Made by a program: the position numbers and the translations under genes. Positions 1-43,077 of a DNA stretch of 64,000 nt are shown piece after piece; position 1 is the first letter of the stretch, and each line of letters begins with the position of its first letter. The notes beneath the pieces are model-generated. The model had not been told where the DNA came from and did not search any database. It saw nothing but the letters and a program-made list of their open reading frames with translations. Origin of the DNA: Hydra vulgaris. Its lineage: Eukaryota; Cnidaria; Hydrozoa; Anthoathecata; Hydridae. The DNA is taken from assembly GCF_038396675.1 (NCBI RefSeq), contig NC_088928.1:12310001-12374000 (forward strand), read 5' to 3'.

Positions 1-100
1 AATTTTTTGCCAACCGAATGCTGACCTCATCAGTTTAAGTTGAGCAATTTATTGCCTACCTCATTTTTTCTAATTTTGAGGGCTGACTATATATAGTTTA
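1..100. repeat. Edge copy of a dispersed repeat family
   Basis: This stretch (GCCAACCGAATGCTGACCTC, then a T-rich part ending near TTTGAGGGCTG) matches the second half of the repeat at 51489-51680 and a shorter piece near 4275-4345. It carries no coding signal. It is cut by the window edge, so its full form must be judged from the 51.5 kb copy. Confidence 0.6.
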
Positions 101-204
101 AAATAAAGATTTTATTTTAGCTAATACCAAGAAACAATTTTGTTCCAAACTGCTTATTAACACTTTTAGTTTACACATTTACTTTTTACTTTAATCTCCA
201 GATG

Positions 205-741
205 CAAATGCAGCATTTTTTGGCGTTTGAGATAAATTAACTTCCAGACATGAGGAAACTCCAAACATTTATATGTTGATATTTATGTCGAATAAGGATG
301 CTTTGCAAAAAGTTATGATGATTGGACCCTGAGAACAAAAAAGCCCTAAGATTTTGGCAACAAACTTCAAACTTCAAACTTGCTTTAAACTTTATGACTG
401 TATAAAGTTTGAACACCTTCAATATGAGAGGTTTCAATATTATACAAGTTTTAAAAAAGACCATAATTTTTGAATGCTAAGAGATTTTTGTACGAAATTT
501 AAAATTTATCAATGAATATGAATTTAGTTAAGAATAATAAAGATTTTATCAACTTTTTGCTCTCATGTTTGCAGCAGTTGTTGCCAAAATTTTAAGGCTT
601 TTTTGTTTTCAGACTCCATTCATCGCAGTTTTTTGCAAAGCATCCTTATTCAACATAAATATAAACATTAAATGTTTGAAGTTTGCTCCATGTCTGGAGG
701 TAAGTTATCCCAAATATCAAAAAATGCTGTATCCACCCCTG
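205..741. repeat. Foldback (long inverted repeat) element
   Basis: An arm at about 205-372 is the imperfect reverse complement of an arm at about 565-741, with a spacer of roughly 190 bp. Shared landmarks are GGATGCTTTGCAAAA and AAAAAAGCCCTAAGATTTTG. The same core, TTTGCAAAA followed by a run ending AAAAAGCC, appears in the foldback at 22610-23000, so the two are diverged members of one family. It lies in the last visible intron of the LHFPL gene. Confidence 0.6.
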
Positions 742-973
742 TTTTTCATAACCCTTTTGATTAAATACTAGTTATTTTATTGGATAATAAAGTATTTTTC
801 ATTATCTTTTTCTTGTACATGTTATAAAATTTAAAAGTAATACAAATAAAATAGTAGTTAACAATCTTTATGATTCAGAAATACATAATACTATGACTAT
901 GTAGGTTGTTTTTTTAACTTTGATTGTTAATATTTCTTAGCAATAAAACTTTTATTAAATTGCTTGTGTTTAG

Positions 974-1239
974 GCATACTGCTAATAGTTGTTATTGTTT
1001 TTTTCCCCCTTGGTTGGGACAGTCAACAAGTGCATAAACAATGCTATGAAAAAGACGATAAACCATTTAAATTCAAATTAGGATTTTGTGTTATTGGAGA
1101 GGCTTATTTGTGTGCAATTGGTGCTACATTTGCAGCATTTTTCTGCTCATTATTTTCATTTGTTGCTGACAAAGCTGTGTTCTCTGACAGGGTTCAAGAT
1201 GAAATTTTAGAGGGGAAGCAACTGATTTGTGTTTTTTAA
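974..1239 (+). CDS. LHFPL-type tetraspan membrane protein, last coding exon (partial)
   Basis: This is the terminal exon of a gene that begins before the window. The acceptor AG lies at 972-973 after a T-rich stretch, and the stop codon is at 1237-1239. The roughly 88 residues contain the end of a third membrane segment (ILLIVVIVFFPLGW), an extracellular loop with two cysteines (in HKQCYEK and LGFCVIG), a fourth hydrophobic segment (AYLCAIGATFAAFFCSLF) and a short tail. The GWDS...C...G.C.IG.AY pattern is typical of the lipoma HMGIC fusion partner-like (LHFPL) family, four-pass plasma membrane proteins. The GWDS-type loop recalls LHFPL2, but I would not assign the paralogue. The tail after TM4 is longer than I would expect. 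Candidate polyadenylation signals AATAAA lie at 1514-1519 and 1721-1726. Confidence 0.75.
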
Positions 1240-1984
1240 CTAGTTAAGTATTAAAAAAAAAGTATAGTTTTTATTTTTTGTATAAATTTTTATCGTTAAG
1301 TTTGTCTGATTTTATGTTTAAAAATTATGATGATGCATTTTAGCACTTTTTTATACATATATAAGCATGTAAATATTTTTAATTTTATAGTGTGTTAATG
1401 AAAATAGAAAATTTAAAAATTAAACTTTTGTTGTGATTTTTTTTTCAACTTTTAAAATTTTTTTTAAATATTTAATTTTTTTCTTTACAAATAGTATTTA
1501 ATAAATTCCTATAAATAAACAATACATAGCCTTTGTATTTTTGTGCGTCTGAAACTAAGTTACAAAAAAGTTTTTTTTTATTTCTGAGGAAAATTGTGTT
1601 ATTTTTATAAATTGTCTAAAGAAAACTGAAAGAAAAGTGTTTTAAGTTATTTTTTTACTTTGTGTATATTGTTTGTGTTGTTAACATTAATTATTTTTAA
1701 TATTTCAAATACCTACAAAAAATAAAGTGTAGTGAATTTTATTTATTTTTAATCTCAAAAATGTTATTTGTTATATAAATTTTTTTTGATAGTTTAGATT
1801 AGTAATTGTTTCTATGGTAAAATTAATCTGCATTTTTAAATAAAAATTATTTTTATTTTAACCAATAATAAATCATTTTAAACTAATCTATGATTAAGTT
1901 TTTGTTTTGAAAATAATAAATGATAATCTCTAAGCATTAATTATTTCTTTAAACAACGAATAATTTATGTAAAAAATTTTTCTT
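1240..1984 (+). other. 3' UTR of the LHFPL gene and short intergenic gap
   Basis: This is AT-rich non-coding sequence. AATAAA hexamers at 1514-1519 and 1721-1726 are candidate poly(A) signals for the upstream gene. I see no promoter motif I would defend. The gap to the next start codon is only about 770 bp. Confidence 0.5.
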
Positions 1985-2009
1985 TTATACAAATAGTTTA
2001 ATGTAAAAT
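1985..2009 (+). promoter_or_regulatory. Splice-acceptor-like site just before the TRIP11 start
   Basis: A T-rich tract followed by ACAAATAG ends with AG at 1995-1996, only 13 nt before the ATG at 2010. No coding sequence needs to be joined here, so it could be a 5'-UTR intron acceptor or a spliced-leader trans-splicing acceptor, a mechanism known in Hydra. An ATG-TAA start-stop pair sits at 2001-2006 between the acceptor and the true start. Confidence 0.35.
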
Positions 2010-32552
<30,543 letters not shown>

Positions 32553-33600
32553 ATTGTAATATATTTTTATATGGATTATTTATTATAAATGTGAATTTTT
32601 TTTTTATATATAAATATATTTATATAATTTTATAATTATGTTCATTCAGTAAAAAAAAATGTAAAATGTAAACTGAAATTTTATCAATTAACTTGTCTTT
32701 TCTTTCATTGTTCACTTTATAAACTCTATTTTAAAGAAAAAATTTATGTGGAAGAAAAAAAGCACAAATTAATACCTTGATGTAACAATTGGAGGTTAGA
32801 CGGAGCCAATATTTTCAGTTTTGTAGGTTTATATAAATTAAATTCTCCAGCTAAAATAATTCATTTTTTAAAATTCTTAAATAATTAAAGCGAAGTCTGT
32901 ATCACGATGACCGATAATATAAATACGTAAAAAAAAATAATAATAATAATAACGTTGGCTTTCAAACTGAACCAAACTTAAAAACGTTATGCAAAAAGAA
33001 AACTGTGAATGTATAATAATAAAGAGTAAGTTAAGTGGGATAGAGGACCGATCTCAAAAAAAAAAAAACTAAGGCAAAAGCTGGACTGAAAGTGAACAAA
33101 AATTTTTAAAGAACAGTTTATATATAGTGAAGTAATAGAGAGCTTATAGAACTGGTCAGAGAAACAATTAAACTCATAGAACTGGTTAGATAGAAAATAG
33201 AGCTCATAGAACTGGTCAGAGAGTAAGTCAAACCAAGAACTACAGTAATAAAACCTTTAGACTTTAAAGATAAAGTAAAATCTTAAAAAAAGCTATTCAC
33301 TTGACAAAAACAAACATTTGTATCAATGAAGATTTTGTGCCGAAACAGTCCAAATTAAAAAAACTTTTAGGGAACAGATAAAATCTTGCTCGTTCAAAAG
33401 TTTGACGAGCAGCCGGTAAATATGTGTGTATCTATGATAAGTTAATCAACTTAGCCCAGTCCCGAACAATCGTTCGAAACTGGGCTTCTAATAAAAGTCA
33501 AAAATTATCTTTGTTACGCATATATTTTTATCGTTAGCTCTAAAACTTTAATTTACTTTATTTTTAACATATATTGTTTTCGTGGTTATTTTGAATTTTT
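32553..33600 (+). other. TRIP11 3' flank with a short tandem repeat and a hairpin
   Basis: AT-rich sequence. Three spaced copies of CATAGAACTGGT(C/T)AGA lie between about 33135 and 33222. A near-perfect hairpin, AGCCCAGT-CC-CGAAC..GTTCG-AA-ACTGGGCT, is at 33453-33486. No gene is visible. Confidence 0.5.
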
Positions 33601-33609
33601 CTTTTTGAT

Positions 33610-34640
33610 ATGGACAACAGTTTCTCATTTAATTTAAATTCCGAGAATGTTAGTGATTAATTACTACTTAAATCAAAAAGAACCTCGAAAACGTGAAAAA
33701 AGGCAGTAATAAAAATGTACTCAATATCTTTGTCATAATAGAAATACTTTTTCCATTTTGAATATAAACATTTGAACTATTGACAAAAGTTTGAATAATC
33801 TTAAAATTATATTGCATTAACTTAATTACGGTTTAAAAATAATTTGTCTCACAGAAACTTGGCTTAGAACCACTGAAAATAATTCAAAATTTGAATTAAA
33901 TAATTACTTATCAATTCACTGACTGCGTCTTAATTGCGCCGGTGGTGGTGGAAACTTTTTTTTTTCAACAAATCGAATAAATTTATTTTGCGTAATGACC
34001 TCAATATTAATGAAACAGGTTGTGAGTCCGTTGTAGATTAAAACATTTAAGTAAACCATCAAAAATATTGTTGTAGCTGGAAATTTAAGAAAATTAAAAA
34101 CATAGTATTACTTTAAAAAAATTTTAAACTTGAGAAACTCCATGTCTACTAAACAAAAATTAAATCTTATGAGAGATAGAAAAGGAGAGATAGTCTAACC
34201 GCGTACGTTCTTGCTGTCTTTAACACTCCTCCCCTGTTCTGTGCAATCAAAAAAAACTCCTTACTTTATTTTAGAGCTCGATTGACAAAAAATGATGATT
34301 GCAACCTTATTTTACAATCTCAATTAGGAAATGCTGCCTATGAACAATTTTTAGCTTAATCTGTAAACAGTATGATAGAGCATTTCCTGTTTATAAAATA
34401 ATTATAAAATTTAAGTATCTTGTAAACCCCCTGGATGATTAGGAATGTACTTAAATCATCAAATAAAAATAAAAACTTTATGAAAAATATTTAAAAAAAC
34501 AATAAAAATGAAAAAAAAACTCTAAAAACTCATTTGAAAAGCAAAAAACATTGCAAAATTTTTATCAAGCAAAATTGCTGAAAAAAACCAATAACAAACT
34601 CAAAAAACGTGAAATGTCATTAAACCAAGTTCAGCTCTTC
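33610..34640 (+). mobile_element. LINE 5' fragment (endonuclease region), heavily decayed
   Basis: A + strand reading gives CLTETWLRTTENNSKFELNN then LSIH..LRLNCAGGGGNFFF, the TETWL and GGG blocks of an apurinic endonuclease domain of non-LTR retrotransposons. Further on (about 34420-34600), PWMIRNVLKSSNKNKNFMKN and Lys-rich sequence match the linker before the reverse transcriptase. Frame breaks are numerous. Confidence 0.65.
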
Positions 34641-36907
34641 ATATTTAAATAAAGCATAGGCTTTCTCCTATCACAAATACCTTACTCAATTTTCAACAAA
34701 TAATTTTGTTTTTACAAGAACTAGTTTAAGGGTAAGTTCTTATCAAATCCAATATCTTGGACTATTTTTATGGAAATAGTTTTCTAAATTTACTTCTAAA
34801 AATATTACTGCAAAAGATCTCTTTGGAACATTTCAGGAACAAATCAAAGAGTCTCTTGAAGCAAAAATACTTTGACTTGAAATATCTCTTTAAAATAAAT
34901 GCATAAACAATAAAATTGCTGAAATAGTTCCTTTGCTACTATACATTCACTTTTAATGCTCTTTTTATAATTTTCTTTCATTGTTTTATTTTTTGTTGTT
35001 GTTGAAAAATCATGTGAAACTTAATGACGAGTCATAATATTACTTCAATTAACAATAGGCTAAATCAGAGCTCTTTTAATAAAATTAATTTAAACTCTTT
35101 TAGTGTTTAAAAAAAGGCGGCTATAAAAACTCGAGTTAAAAGTTGAAGGAAAAAAAGCAAAAGAGAAATAGAGTTTAGTTCAACACCCCCTCTCCCCATG
35201 TTGAGCAGAAATGTTACAACAAATATCAAAAAAAAGTTAAAAAATTTTTCTTTTTCTAAAAGTGAAAAAAATTGAATAGATAATGAATGTTATAAATATA
35301 AAAAAAAAATTGAAATTAAAATTAAAAAAAAACCAGGTCACAATAATGTGTTAATAAATATGATTCATGTATTTAAAAAATGAATGTTGTTTGCAAGAAG
35401 AAAAAAATTAAACAAGTATCCACTTAGTTAAAAAAAAATCAGAACTGATTTCTAAATACAGACATTAAAATAAGTAACTATTAAGTAATATATATATTTA
35501 GCATATAATTAATTAATAGTATAAAAATATATACATTTACCAATACCTAATTTTCATGTAAATGGTATTTCATTTAATATTAATAATCAATTTAGATTTT
35601 TTGTCAATGATTTTATTTGTAATTTTGATAAAATTCTGGATAAAAAGTATTTTTTAAGAGCAAATCAATCGAACTCAAACAGTCAATGAAATTAAATAAA
35701 TATACAAAATATTTGATAGAAATTCAAGAACCAAAAAAACTCTTTTTAATAAGATAAGGCAAAGGTAAACTCATTATACTCATTTCATTTCAAGCAAAAA
35801 ACATTAATCTTGCAGAATAATAATTCCGAAAAACTCGGAAATTTATTCAAATAAATTTTACTTATTAATCTTACTAGATACTAATTAATTAATATATTTG
35901 TAATGATTTATTTTTAAATGTTTTAATTATTAAATCCTTGTATATTTTTATAAATCTTTGAGTATTTAAATTTTAAAATAGCTTATCAGTAGTTTATTGT
36001 ATTAGTTATATATTTTTAATATAAATAATTAATATAAACTTTTTGACAAAATTTTATTATACTAAGGAGCTTTATGTAGTATGAGGTACATAAACATTGA
36101 CCTTGAAAAGATTGATCTGGTATTGCATCACCCATACACGGCGTTAATTTTTGTTCAAAAATCTCCCGATTGTTAGTTTGCGCGATTTCACACTTCATAG
36201 TCATAGTAAGAGGAAATTAATTATTAGAAAACTAAAAATCTATATGTAAAATAATTTTTTAAACTTAAAATTTTGTAAACCACTAAAATTAAACCATGTA
36301 AAAATACCAGTAAAACTTTTATAGACCAATCAATATCAAAGGTTTTTGCAAGTGGTTTCTATCGGTACAGACATTTTGCGCTAAACTTGAATTTTATTTA
36401 TAAGAAAACAAAGCATATGTTTATGTACCTCATCCTACTATTTTTTAAATCATATCTTGAGATTATACTTTCACATTGATAAAATAATATCAAATTGATA
36501 TTTGCAGAAAAAATATTACAAAAATTGGACACTCCAAATATAATTGTACTTCTGAATAAAAATTAATTATTAGAAAACTAAAAATCTATATGTAAAATAA
36601 TTTTTTAAACTTAAAATTTTGTAAACCACTAAAATTAAACCAAAAATAATATAAAAAAAATTATGAAATATAATTAATCTCCAAAAATAATATAAAGAAA
36701 TTATGAAATATAAGTAATCTAATTAGTAAATAAAATGAAGGGAAAATTCTTCTCAGAAAATGCTGCTATAAAAATTATTTTAAAATGGTTTGTAGTTGAA
36801 GGTTCTTTTGATTTCGTTGTAGGAAAGTAAGTCGTCAAGTAGAAACTGCCAATACCTAAAATATAAATATAAAAAATGACTACTGTCCTATCAATTTATC
36901 ATACATA
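34640..36907. other. Non-coding AT-rich stretch with an 80-bp direct repeat
   Basis: The sequence from AATTATTAGAAAACTAAAAA to CACTAAAATTAAACCA occurs at 36217-36297 and again, nearly identical, at 36564-36643. It is followed by a two-copy tandem repeat of about 40 bp (AAAAATAATATAAA..TTATGAAATATAA) to 36720. No gene is supported. Confidence 0.6.
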
Positions 36908-38556
36908 CAGTGCGTTTCATAATTATAGCCGCACACATAATTTCTTGAGATCTATATATAATACAATAATTAAATAAATATTACTCATATTATTTTAAAT
37001 ATGTAGGTAAAAGAAATTAAAATGTAGGTGCAATAATTATTTTTGTTTTAGTTAGTGGACGCAATAGCGCAAAATCAATTTTGCGGGCATTTCATAATTA
37101 TAACCGCGCTTGTGATTACTTTTATTTAAAATGTAAGTTAACTTTAAATATGTGTGTTATTAATGCTGTAATGACTTTTTTATTATATATTACTATTCCT
37201 TACCTAATTCATTTATTTATTTGCTCATTGTAGCAATATGCCTCGCTGGAAAACATTAACTGAAGCTGAAAAAGCCCAAATACAAATTCTACATAAAAAG
37301 GGAGAACCCAAACGTGAAATTGCTCGACTAATTGGACGTTCAGATTGCGTAGTACGAAATTACTTAGCTAGTCCAGCTACTTACTGCCAAACTGGAGCAT
37401 ACTGGACGTCCAAAAAGACTCCGTGACCGTACCCAGCGCAAAATTATTCAAGCTGTTTCGAATTCTAACAAGAGTTGTCTCAAGGTTAAACGAGAATTAG
37501 ACCTGAATGTGTCAAAATGTACGATTTGGAGGACCATACAACATGCTCCACACATTGTTCGAGAAAAAATGCTACCTGTGCCACGTCTGCTGCCACGCCA
37601 TAACGAGGTGAGATTGGATTTTGGTCGGAACAATATGTCTCTTGACTGGACCAAGGTAGTGAATTTTTAAACTCGGTAGTAATAATTATATTTAAAGAAT
37701 TAAGGTGTTTTTATTTTCACTTTTCTACATCAGGTCATCTTTAGTGATGAAAAAAAGTTCAATCTGGATGGACCAGATGGAACAACTCACTACTGGAGAG
37801 ACCTCCAAAAAGAGCCACATTTCTTCTCGAAACGGAATTTTGGTGGTGCTAGTCTAATGGTATGGGGGGCTTTCTGTGTTCACTCTAAACTGCAACTGGC
37901 GTTTTTCCTTCAACAAAAATGAACAGTGAAGAACACCAACTGGTACTTCAGAATAATCTTCTACCTTTCATCCAACATTTTCCACGCCGTCGTTTGACTT
38001 TTCAACAAGACAATGCAAGTGTTCATGCCAGCAAAAGCACTACAGCGTGGTTGATTGAGAAAAATATTCCACTTTTACAGTGGCCCGCGTGTTCACCCAA
38101 CTTAAGTCCTATTGAGAATTTATGGGGAGTGCTTGTACAACGTGTGTATGCGAATAATCGCCAGTTTCAGACCTTGCCTAAACTAAAAATGGCGATTTTG
38201 AAAGCTTGGGATGAAATTGAAGTCCAGTTGCTTGAGAATCTGATCAGAAGCACACCGAATCGCATTTTTGAGGTTATTAAGAACAGTGGTGGCTATATTG
38301 GTTATTAGAAAAAAAACCTGCACCTTAGTTTTCCTTCTTCATGGTTATAGGTCGTACTGCGGTTATAATTATGAAACGCACGTAAAATCGATTTTAGGCC
38401 ATAGCTGGCTGTAAGTAAAACAAAAATGATTATAACATGTACTTTTTCTACTCTTACTTATCCATAAGAAGTAGCATTAATACTATTTGTTTATTCATTG
38501 TGGAAAACATGGACTAAGAGAAATGGGGGATGCGGCTATAATTATGAAACGCACTG
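36908..38556 (+). mobile_element. Tc3-like (Tc1/mariner) transposon with duplicated end repeats
   Basis: The ends CAGTGCGTTTCATAATTATA and its inverted copy are flanked by TA on both sides (36906-36907 and 38557-38558). A second, inner copy of the end sequence lies about 170 bp inside each terminus (about 37089-37111 and 38358-38383), giving an outer-plus-inner arrangement like the IR/DR type of Tc1 elements. It is 1649 bp long and carries a broken transposase. Confidence 0.93.
37238..38308 (+). pseudogene. Tc3-family transposase, frameshifted, with a 78-bp intron
   Basis: It starts MPRWKTLTEAEKAQIQILHK (helix-turn-helix) and includes GRPKRLRDR. The catalytic part is [16 protein letters not shown] (first D), FQQDNASVHAS (second D) and NLSPIENLWG (E), with 34 residues between the last two, i.e. 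DD34E. Nematode Tc3 transposase is the closest family I recognise. GT at 37656 and AG at 37732-37733 bound a plausible intron between WTK and VIFSDE. Frame breaks near 37390 and in the A run near 37915 inactivate it. Confidence 0.88.
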
Positions 38557-38753
38557 TATTCTATTTTCATTCAATTTGTAAATTCTATTTCATAAATCTA
38601 CACACAGACTGTAATTTGCATAGCTTGTTGAACAGCCTAGCTTTAGATATGTTGTGGATTAAATAGCTAACCTTAACTTAATCTTAAACCAATGGAACAA
38701 TTTATTTTTAAACCAATATAATAACTTAATCTTAAACCAATAGAACTACTATA

Positions 38754-40122
38754 CAGTTGTGGCCAAAAGTCTGTTGTATGCTCAAATATAACTGCATTTT
38801 GCGTCATTTTGCTGTTTTTAGTTTGTTGAAAGCCTAGAAATGAACCAAAAAGTTGTTGATTTTATTGATTGAACTAATTGAGATAATCTCTTATTTTAAA
38901 AAATGAAATAGTTTCATTTCTTATTTGTTTATGTTGTGTTCTTTGTTTACTTTAGATCAATAATTTTATACCGAAAATGGAACTTTCACCTAAAAAACGT
39001 GGTCAGATTGTTGCATTAGTTAACTCGGGTTTAACACAAGCAGCTGTGGCACAACATCTTATTGTTTCCCAGCAAGTTGTTTCATTGACAATAAAAGTTG
39101 GCAAGAGACAGGTGATGTGAAATCAAAACGTCAAACCGGACGCCCTAAGGTTACAACTCCTGCAACAGATTGAGCGATAAAACGACACGTGTTGAAGAAT
39201 CCAATGATATCATTCTCTGCCGTAGCAAGTCAACTGCCACACAGAGTTAGTGCAAGAGCCATTCGACAACGTTTAAGTGACAATTTTAATCTAAAAGCGT
39301 ACCGACCTGCACAAAAACCGCTGTTGTCGAAGAAGAACGTTCATGATAGATTACTTTTTTGCAGGAAATTCAAACATTACACTAGTGAAATGTGGAATGA
39401 AGTAATGTTTAGTGACGAATGTAACATAAAATTGTTTTCTGCAGCACCAAGATATGTTCGCCGTCCTGCCAATAAAAGATTTGATTCAAGGTTTTGCATA
39501 CGAACTGTTAAACATTCAGCATACTTATTGGTATGGGGCAGCTTCTCAGCATCTGGCCGAGGCTCCCTCTACTTTCTTCCACAAAATACCACTATAAATG
39601 TAAAGAAATATATTACTATACTAGATGAAAAGCTTTTGACAGTTATGCAGACTCACAACTGCAAACTGTTTATGCATGACGGTGCTCCCTGTCATCAAGC
39701 AGCTTAAGTGAAAAACTGGCTTCGGGATCATGGGGTTAAGGTTCTAGGTCCTTGGCCGGGGCAGAGCCCAGACCTTAACCCCATTGAAAACTTGTGGCAT
39801 ATAATGAAACTAAAGATTGACAAAGAAAAACCATCAAATTTAGATGATCTTCGTGCCATCATTACACGTGTGTGGTGCACAGACATAACTGTTGATGTTT
39901 GTAAAAATCTTGTTAATTCTATGCCTGCAAGAATTGCTGAAGTAATTAAGAATAAGGGACAGTGTAGCAGATATTAGTGATATGTAAAACTGAACTATAT
40001 TACTGTTATGTAATTTTAAACAATGTTTTGATAAACTATAAGATGTGTTACAGACACTGTGTCCATTTAAACTTTGAACTTTATGAAAAAACACAAATAC
40101 AACAGACTTTTGGCCACAACTG
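38754..40122 (+). mobile_element. Tc1-like transposon, complete ends
   Basis: The 27-bp or so terminal inverted repeats start CAGTTGTGGCCAAAAGTCTG and are flanked by TA on both sides (38752-38753 and 40123-40124). It is 1369 bp, a normal Tc1 length. It lies only 197 bp after the Tc3-like element, and the two are separate families. Confidence 0.93.
38976..39977 (+). pseudogene. Tc1-family transposase, broken
   Basis: The N-terminal helix-turn-helix reads MELSPKKRGQIVALVNSGLT. A shift near 39095 leads to TGDVKSKRQTGRPKVTTP. A TGA lies near 39169, then a long open frame covers the catalytic domain: EVMFSDECNIKLFS (D), LFMHDGAPCHQAA (D), then a TAA at 39705-39707, and WPGQSPDLNPIENLWHIMK (E). 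It ends KNKGQCSRY at 39977. One shift and two stops make it inactive. Confidence 0.88.
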
Positions 40123-42510
40123 TATATATCTACACCTAAATTTATAAAAAAATAAAAAGCATAACATTAAGAAAGGTGTCATCTTATTGATATTTTTATA
40201 ACAGGTAATAATTATAAAACTAAAAGAAATAAATTATTCTCATATTTTGAATATTTTATCTTTTTTATGAGGTTTATATGAAAAATCTTGAAATGATATA
40301 AATAAAATCTAAGTCTAAAAAAATATATCAATTAATTTCAACAAATATAAATTCTGAAATCGAGATATAATCAAAATGCAAAAGGATTTTCAGAAATAAA
40401 TTGAAACCAAAAATTTGTTGCTTGTACTTTCTTTTTAGTGTTTGCCAGCACAAATTTTTTAATAAAAAGCCATAAAACTGAGCAGCTTTGCAAGTCATTA
40501 CATCTGTGATACCTATTTTGAAATTCACAATACTTGAAGTAATCTTTTTGTGACATACAAATCCGATGTCCTTTTGGGACTTGTCATCCCTAATTGGATC
40601 ATGGCTTTACTTAGATAATCTTAACACAAACATCAAGGTCTTTAATAATCTGATACCTTGTATCAGATTACTATAACCTCATACAAAGTATATCTGATAC
40701 CTTGTATCAGATGTTTATCAACTTTGAAAAACAAACTACACATTATTTTTGTTTTTGAACAGGCAACATTTAAATGGATATTAATAAATATAAATGAGAG
40801 AAAGTTTTTTTAAGATATACACCATTATTTGTATGAAAAATTATTAATATAAAACATTTAAATCTATAAAAATAGAAAATTTGTGAACACTTCAGTTCAT
40901 TACTTTTATAATGTAACATATTCAAATAGTCGTTTGAATATACCAATTATAATTCCTAAAATACTTTTTTGAAGCTGTTTATACATTTTATTCACAGTAG
41001 TACCAGTCTTTACATTTCTGGAGATCTTTCAATAATAAAACTGTTGTAATCAATAATAAACTTGTTTATCAACTTAATAATAAGTTAATAATATTTAACC
41101 AAGTAAAAAATTTATCCTTCATAAAAATATTTAATGAAGTTACAATACAAGTATACAAAAAAAAAAGAATCCAGAATAAAATCCAGACAATTTTAAAATT
41201 TAATGAACATAACTTTGATATTCATGAATATAAAAAAAAAAACAGAAAATAAAACAAAAATATAAAAGTAAAAATAATAATTAATATAAACAATTATGAA
41301 GATCTAATAATAAAAAGATAAAACTTGGAACTTCAAAAACTTTCAAGCATTTTTTTTTTCTCACAAAGCCTGCTTACCTCAGCCAAATAAAATAAAAAGT
41401 AATATTTAGTGTGTTTAAATATCCTAATAACACAATTATGTAGAATAAACATAAGCTTACTTTATAAAATGATCTGAATGCATTTCTCGGTTAAACACGG
41501 ACAACACTGATGTGTAGCTAGTCACATGTTGCAAGTTAAGATATTTGTAAACATTTTTTTACATTGTTTTATATATATATATTTATACCAACTTATAAAT
41601 ATGAAATATATTTTATTAACTATAAAATTTTTAATAAAATTCTTAAAATATTAAGTGACAAATAAATAAAAAATTGTATAACATTTATATTTTTACATTC
41701 AAGTTAAAGTCTTAAAAAAAGTTTGTTTTTTAATCAAATAATAAAATAATATTTTTTAAAAATGGCTGCCAATTTTCTGAAAATTAGTCAACATAGAAAC
41801 ATTAGAAATAAACTCATACTTATCTTTTATTTCATTTATAAAAAAATTCCGCAAATAGTCCTTAGTGTGTTAGGTCTATATTTAGTTACAGATTTTAGGT
41901 TTTAAGACTTTTTGAAAATCAAAAATGTCAATTTTTACCAGAAAAAATAAGATATCTCAAGATATATTTCTTAACTTTCAAAATCTCTAGCTAAAAAGAA
42001 AGATATTAATGCAAGTATTAATTTCAAATGTAAAACTGTATGTATAGAAGAGGTAATAGTAGTTTATCGAGCATCTTTTTGTAGACTTATTATGATTAAA
42101 ATAATACGAAGAATGTGTAAAAATGCATATATTTTTCCATGAACAAAAAATATAGCTCCTATTTCAATATATTAAAACATTAAAACATTAAACTTTTGAC
42201 AATTAAGTCATGATCCTTGGTTATTTAACTGCATATTTTATTGTAGACTGAACTAAACGCAAATATATTTCAGTTTACACGACTTTTAGTTTGAATAGTC
42301 GCGCGAACAATTCGCCCTAAAAGATTTTTGGCTAAAAATTAACGCCTTGAATTATTTGAATTTTTAAAATTTTATTTTTAACTGATATTTACTACGTGAA
42401 GCTCATCAGTATATATATTTTGTTTATATACAGCAAAACATGTACTGTTAAAAGTAAAATTAAAAATGATTATACTAATATTATTTATATTCTAAAAGAT
42501 TCAATCACAA
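40123..42510. other. Non-coding stretch with a duplicated palindrome
   Basis: AT-rich, no gene. Two copies of the palindrome ATCTGATAC-CTT-GTATCAGAT lie at 40646-40670 (11-bp arms) and 40692-40712 (9-bp arms). Nothing else stands out. Confidence 0.5.
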
Positions 42511-42514
42511 TTAA

Positions 42515-42714
42515 ACTTTTTTGATACCAGTCGGTGTTAAAAGCTTAGGATATATATGAACAATAGTCAAGTGCGTCTCATCAATATTCCAAATATTGAC
42601 AGCTTCTAAACGTAATGTATATTGTGCATACAGTATCGCAAAATACGAATTAATTTCCATTATTAGTAAAATTAAGTGAAAACCTAAACGAACTTTTTTC
42701 AATTTCATAAACAC
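42515..42714 (-). pseudogene. pogo/Tigger-type transposase fragment
   Basis: The minus strand encodes NIWNIDETHLTIVHIYPKLL followed by TPTGIKKV. This is the first-aspartate region of DDE transposases of the pogo/Jerky group (usually I.NVDETG.T.V..P.K....KG.K.V). Only this block, about 65 residues, is preserved. Confidence 0.55.
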
Positions 42715-42950
42715 TTCTTAACATAATATTCTATTTTTGAAAATGAGCTATGAGAAATCATCAAACAAAAAATGAACACTGTTTCATCCAAAATGTTTTA
42801 TTTTTAATATTTTCATTTTATTTTTATCTAAAATGTTTTATAAATACTTTAATAAGATTGAATATAAAAAGATCTTGTAAGAAATGCTTAAATAATAAAC
42901 TCTAAATTGCAAAAAAAAAATTTCTTAAGCGAAATCTTTAAAATGCATGG

Positions 42951-43001
42951 TTGCTGCTGTTGTTGTTGTTGTTGTTGTTATTGTTGTTGTTGTTGTTGTA
43001 G

Positions 43002-43077
<76 letters not shown>
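42951..43077. repeat. (GTT)n microsatellite
   Basis: About 42 TTG/GTT units with two interruptions. The poly-valine frame across it is not a gene. Confidence 0.97.

Noticed and set aside
33453-33486. Rho-independent terminator-like hairpin
   Set aside because: There is no following T run in the right place, and such terminators do not apply to a metazoan Pol II locus.
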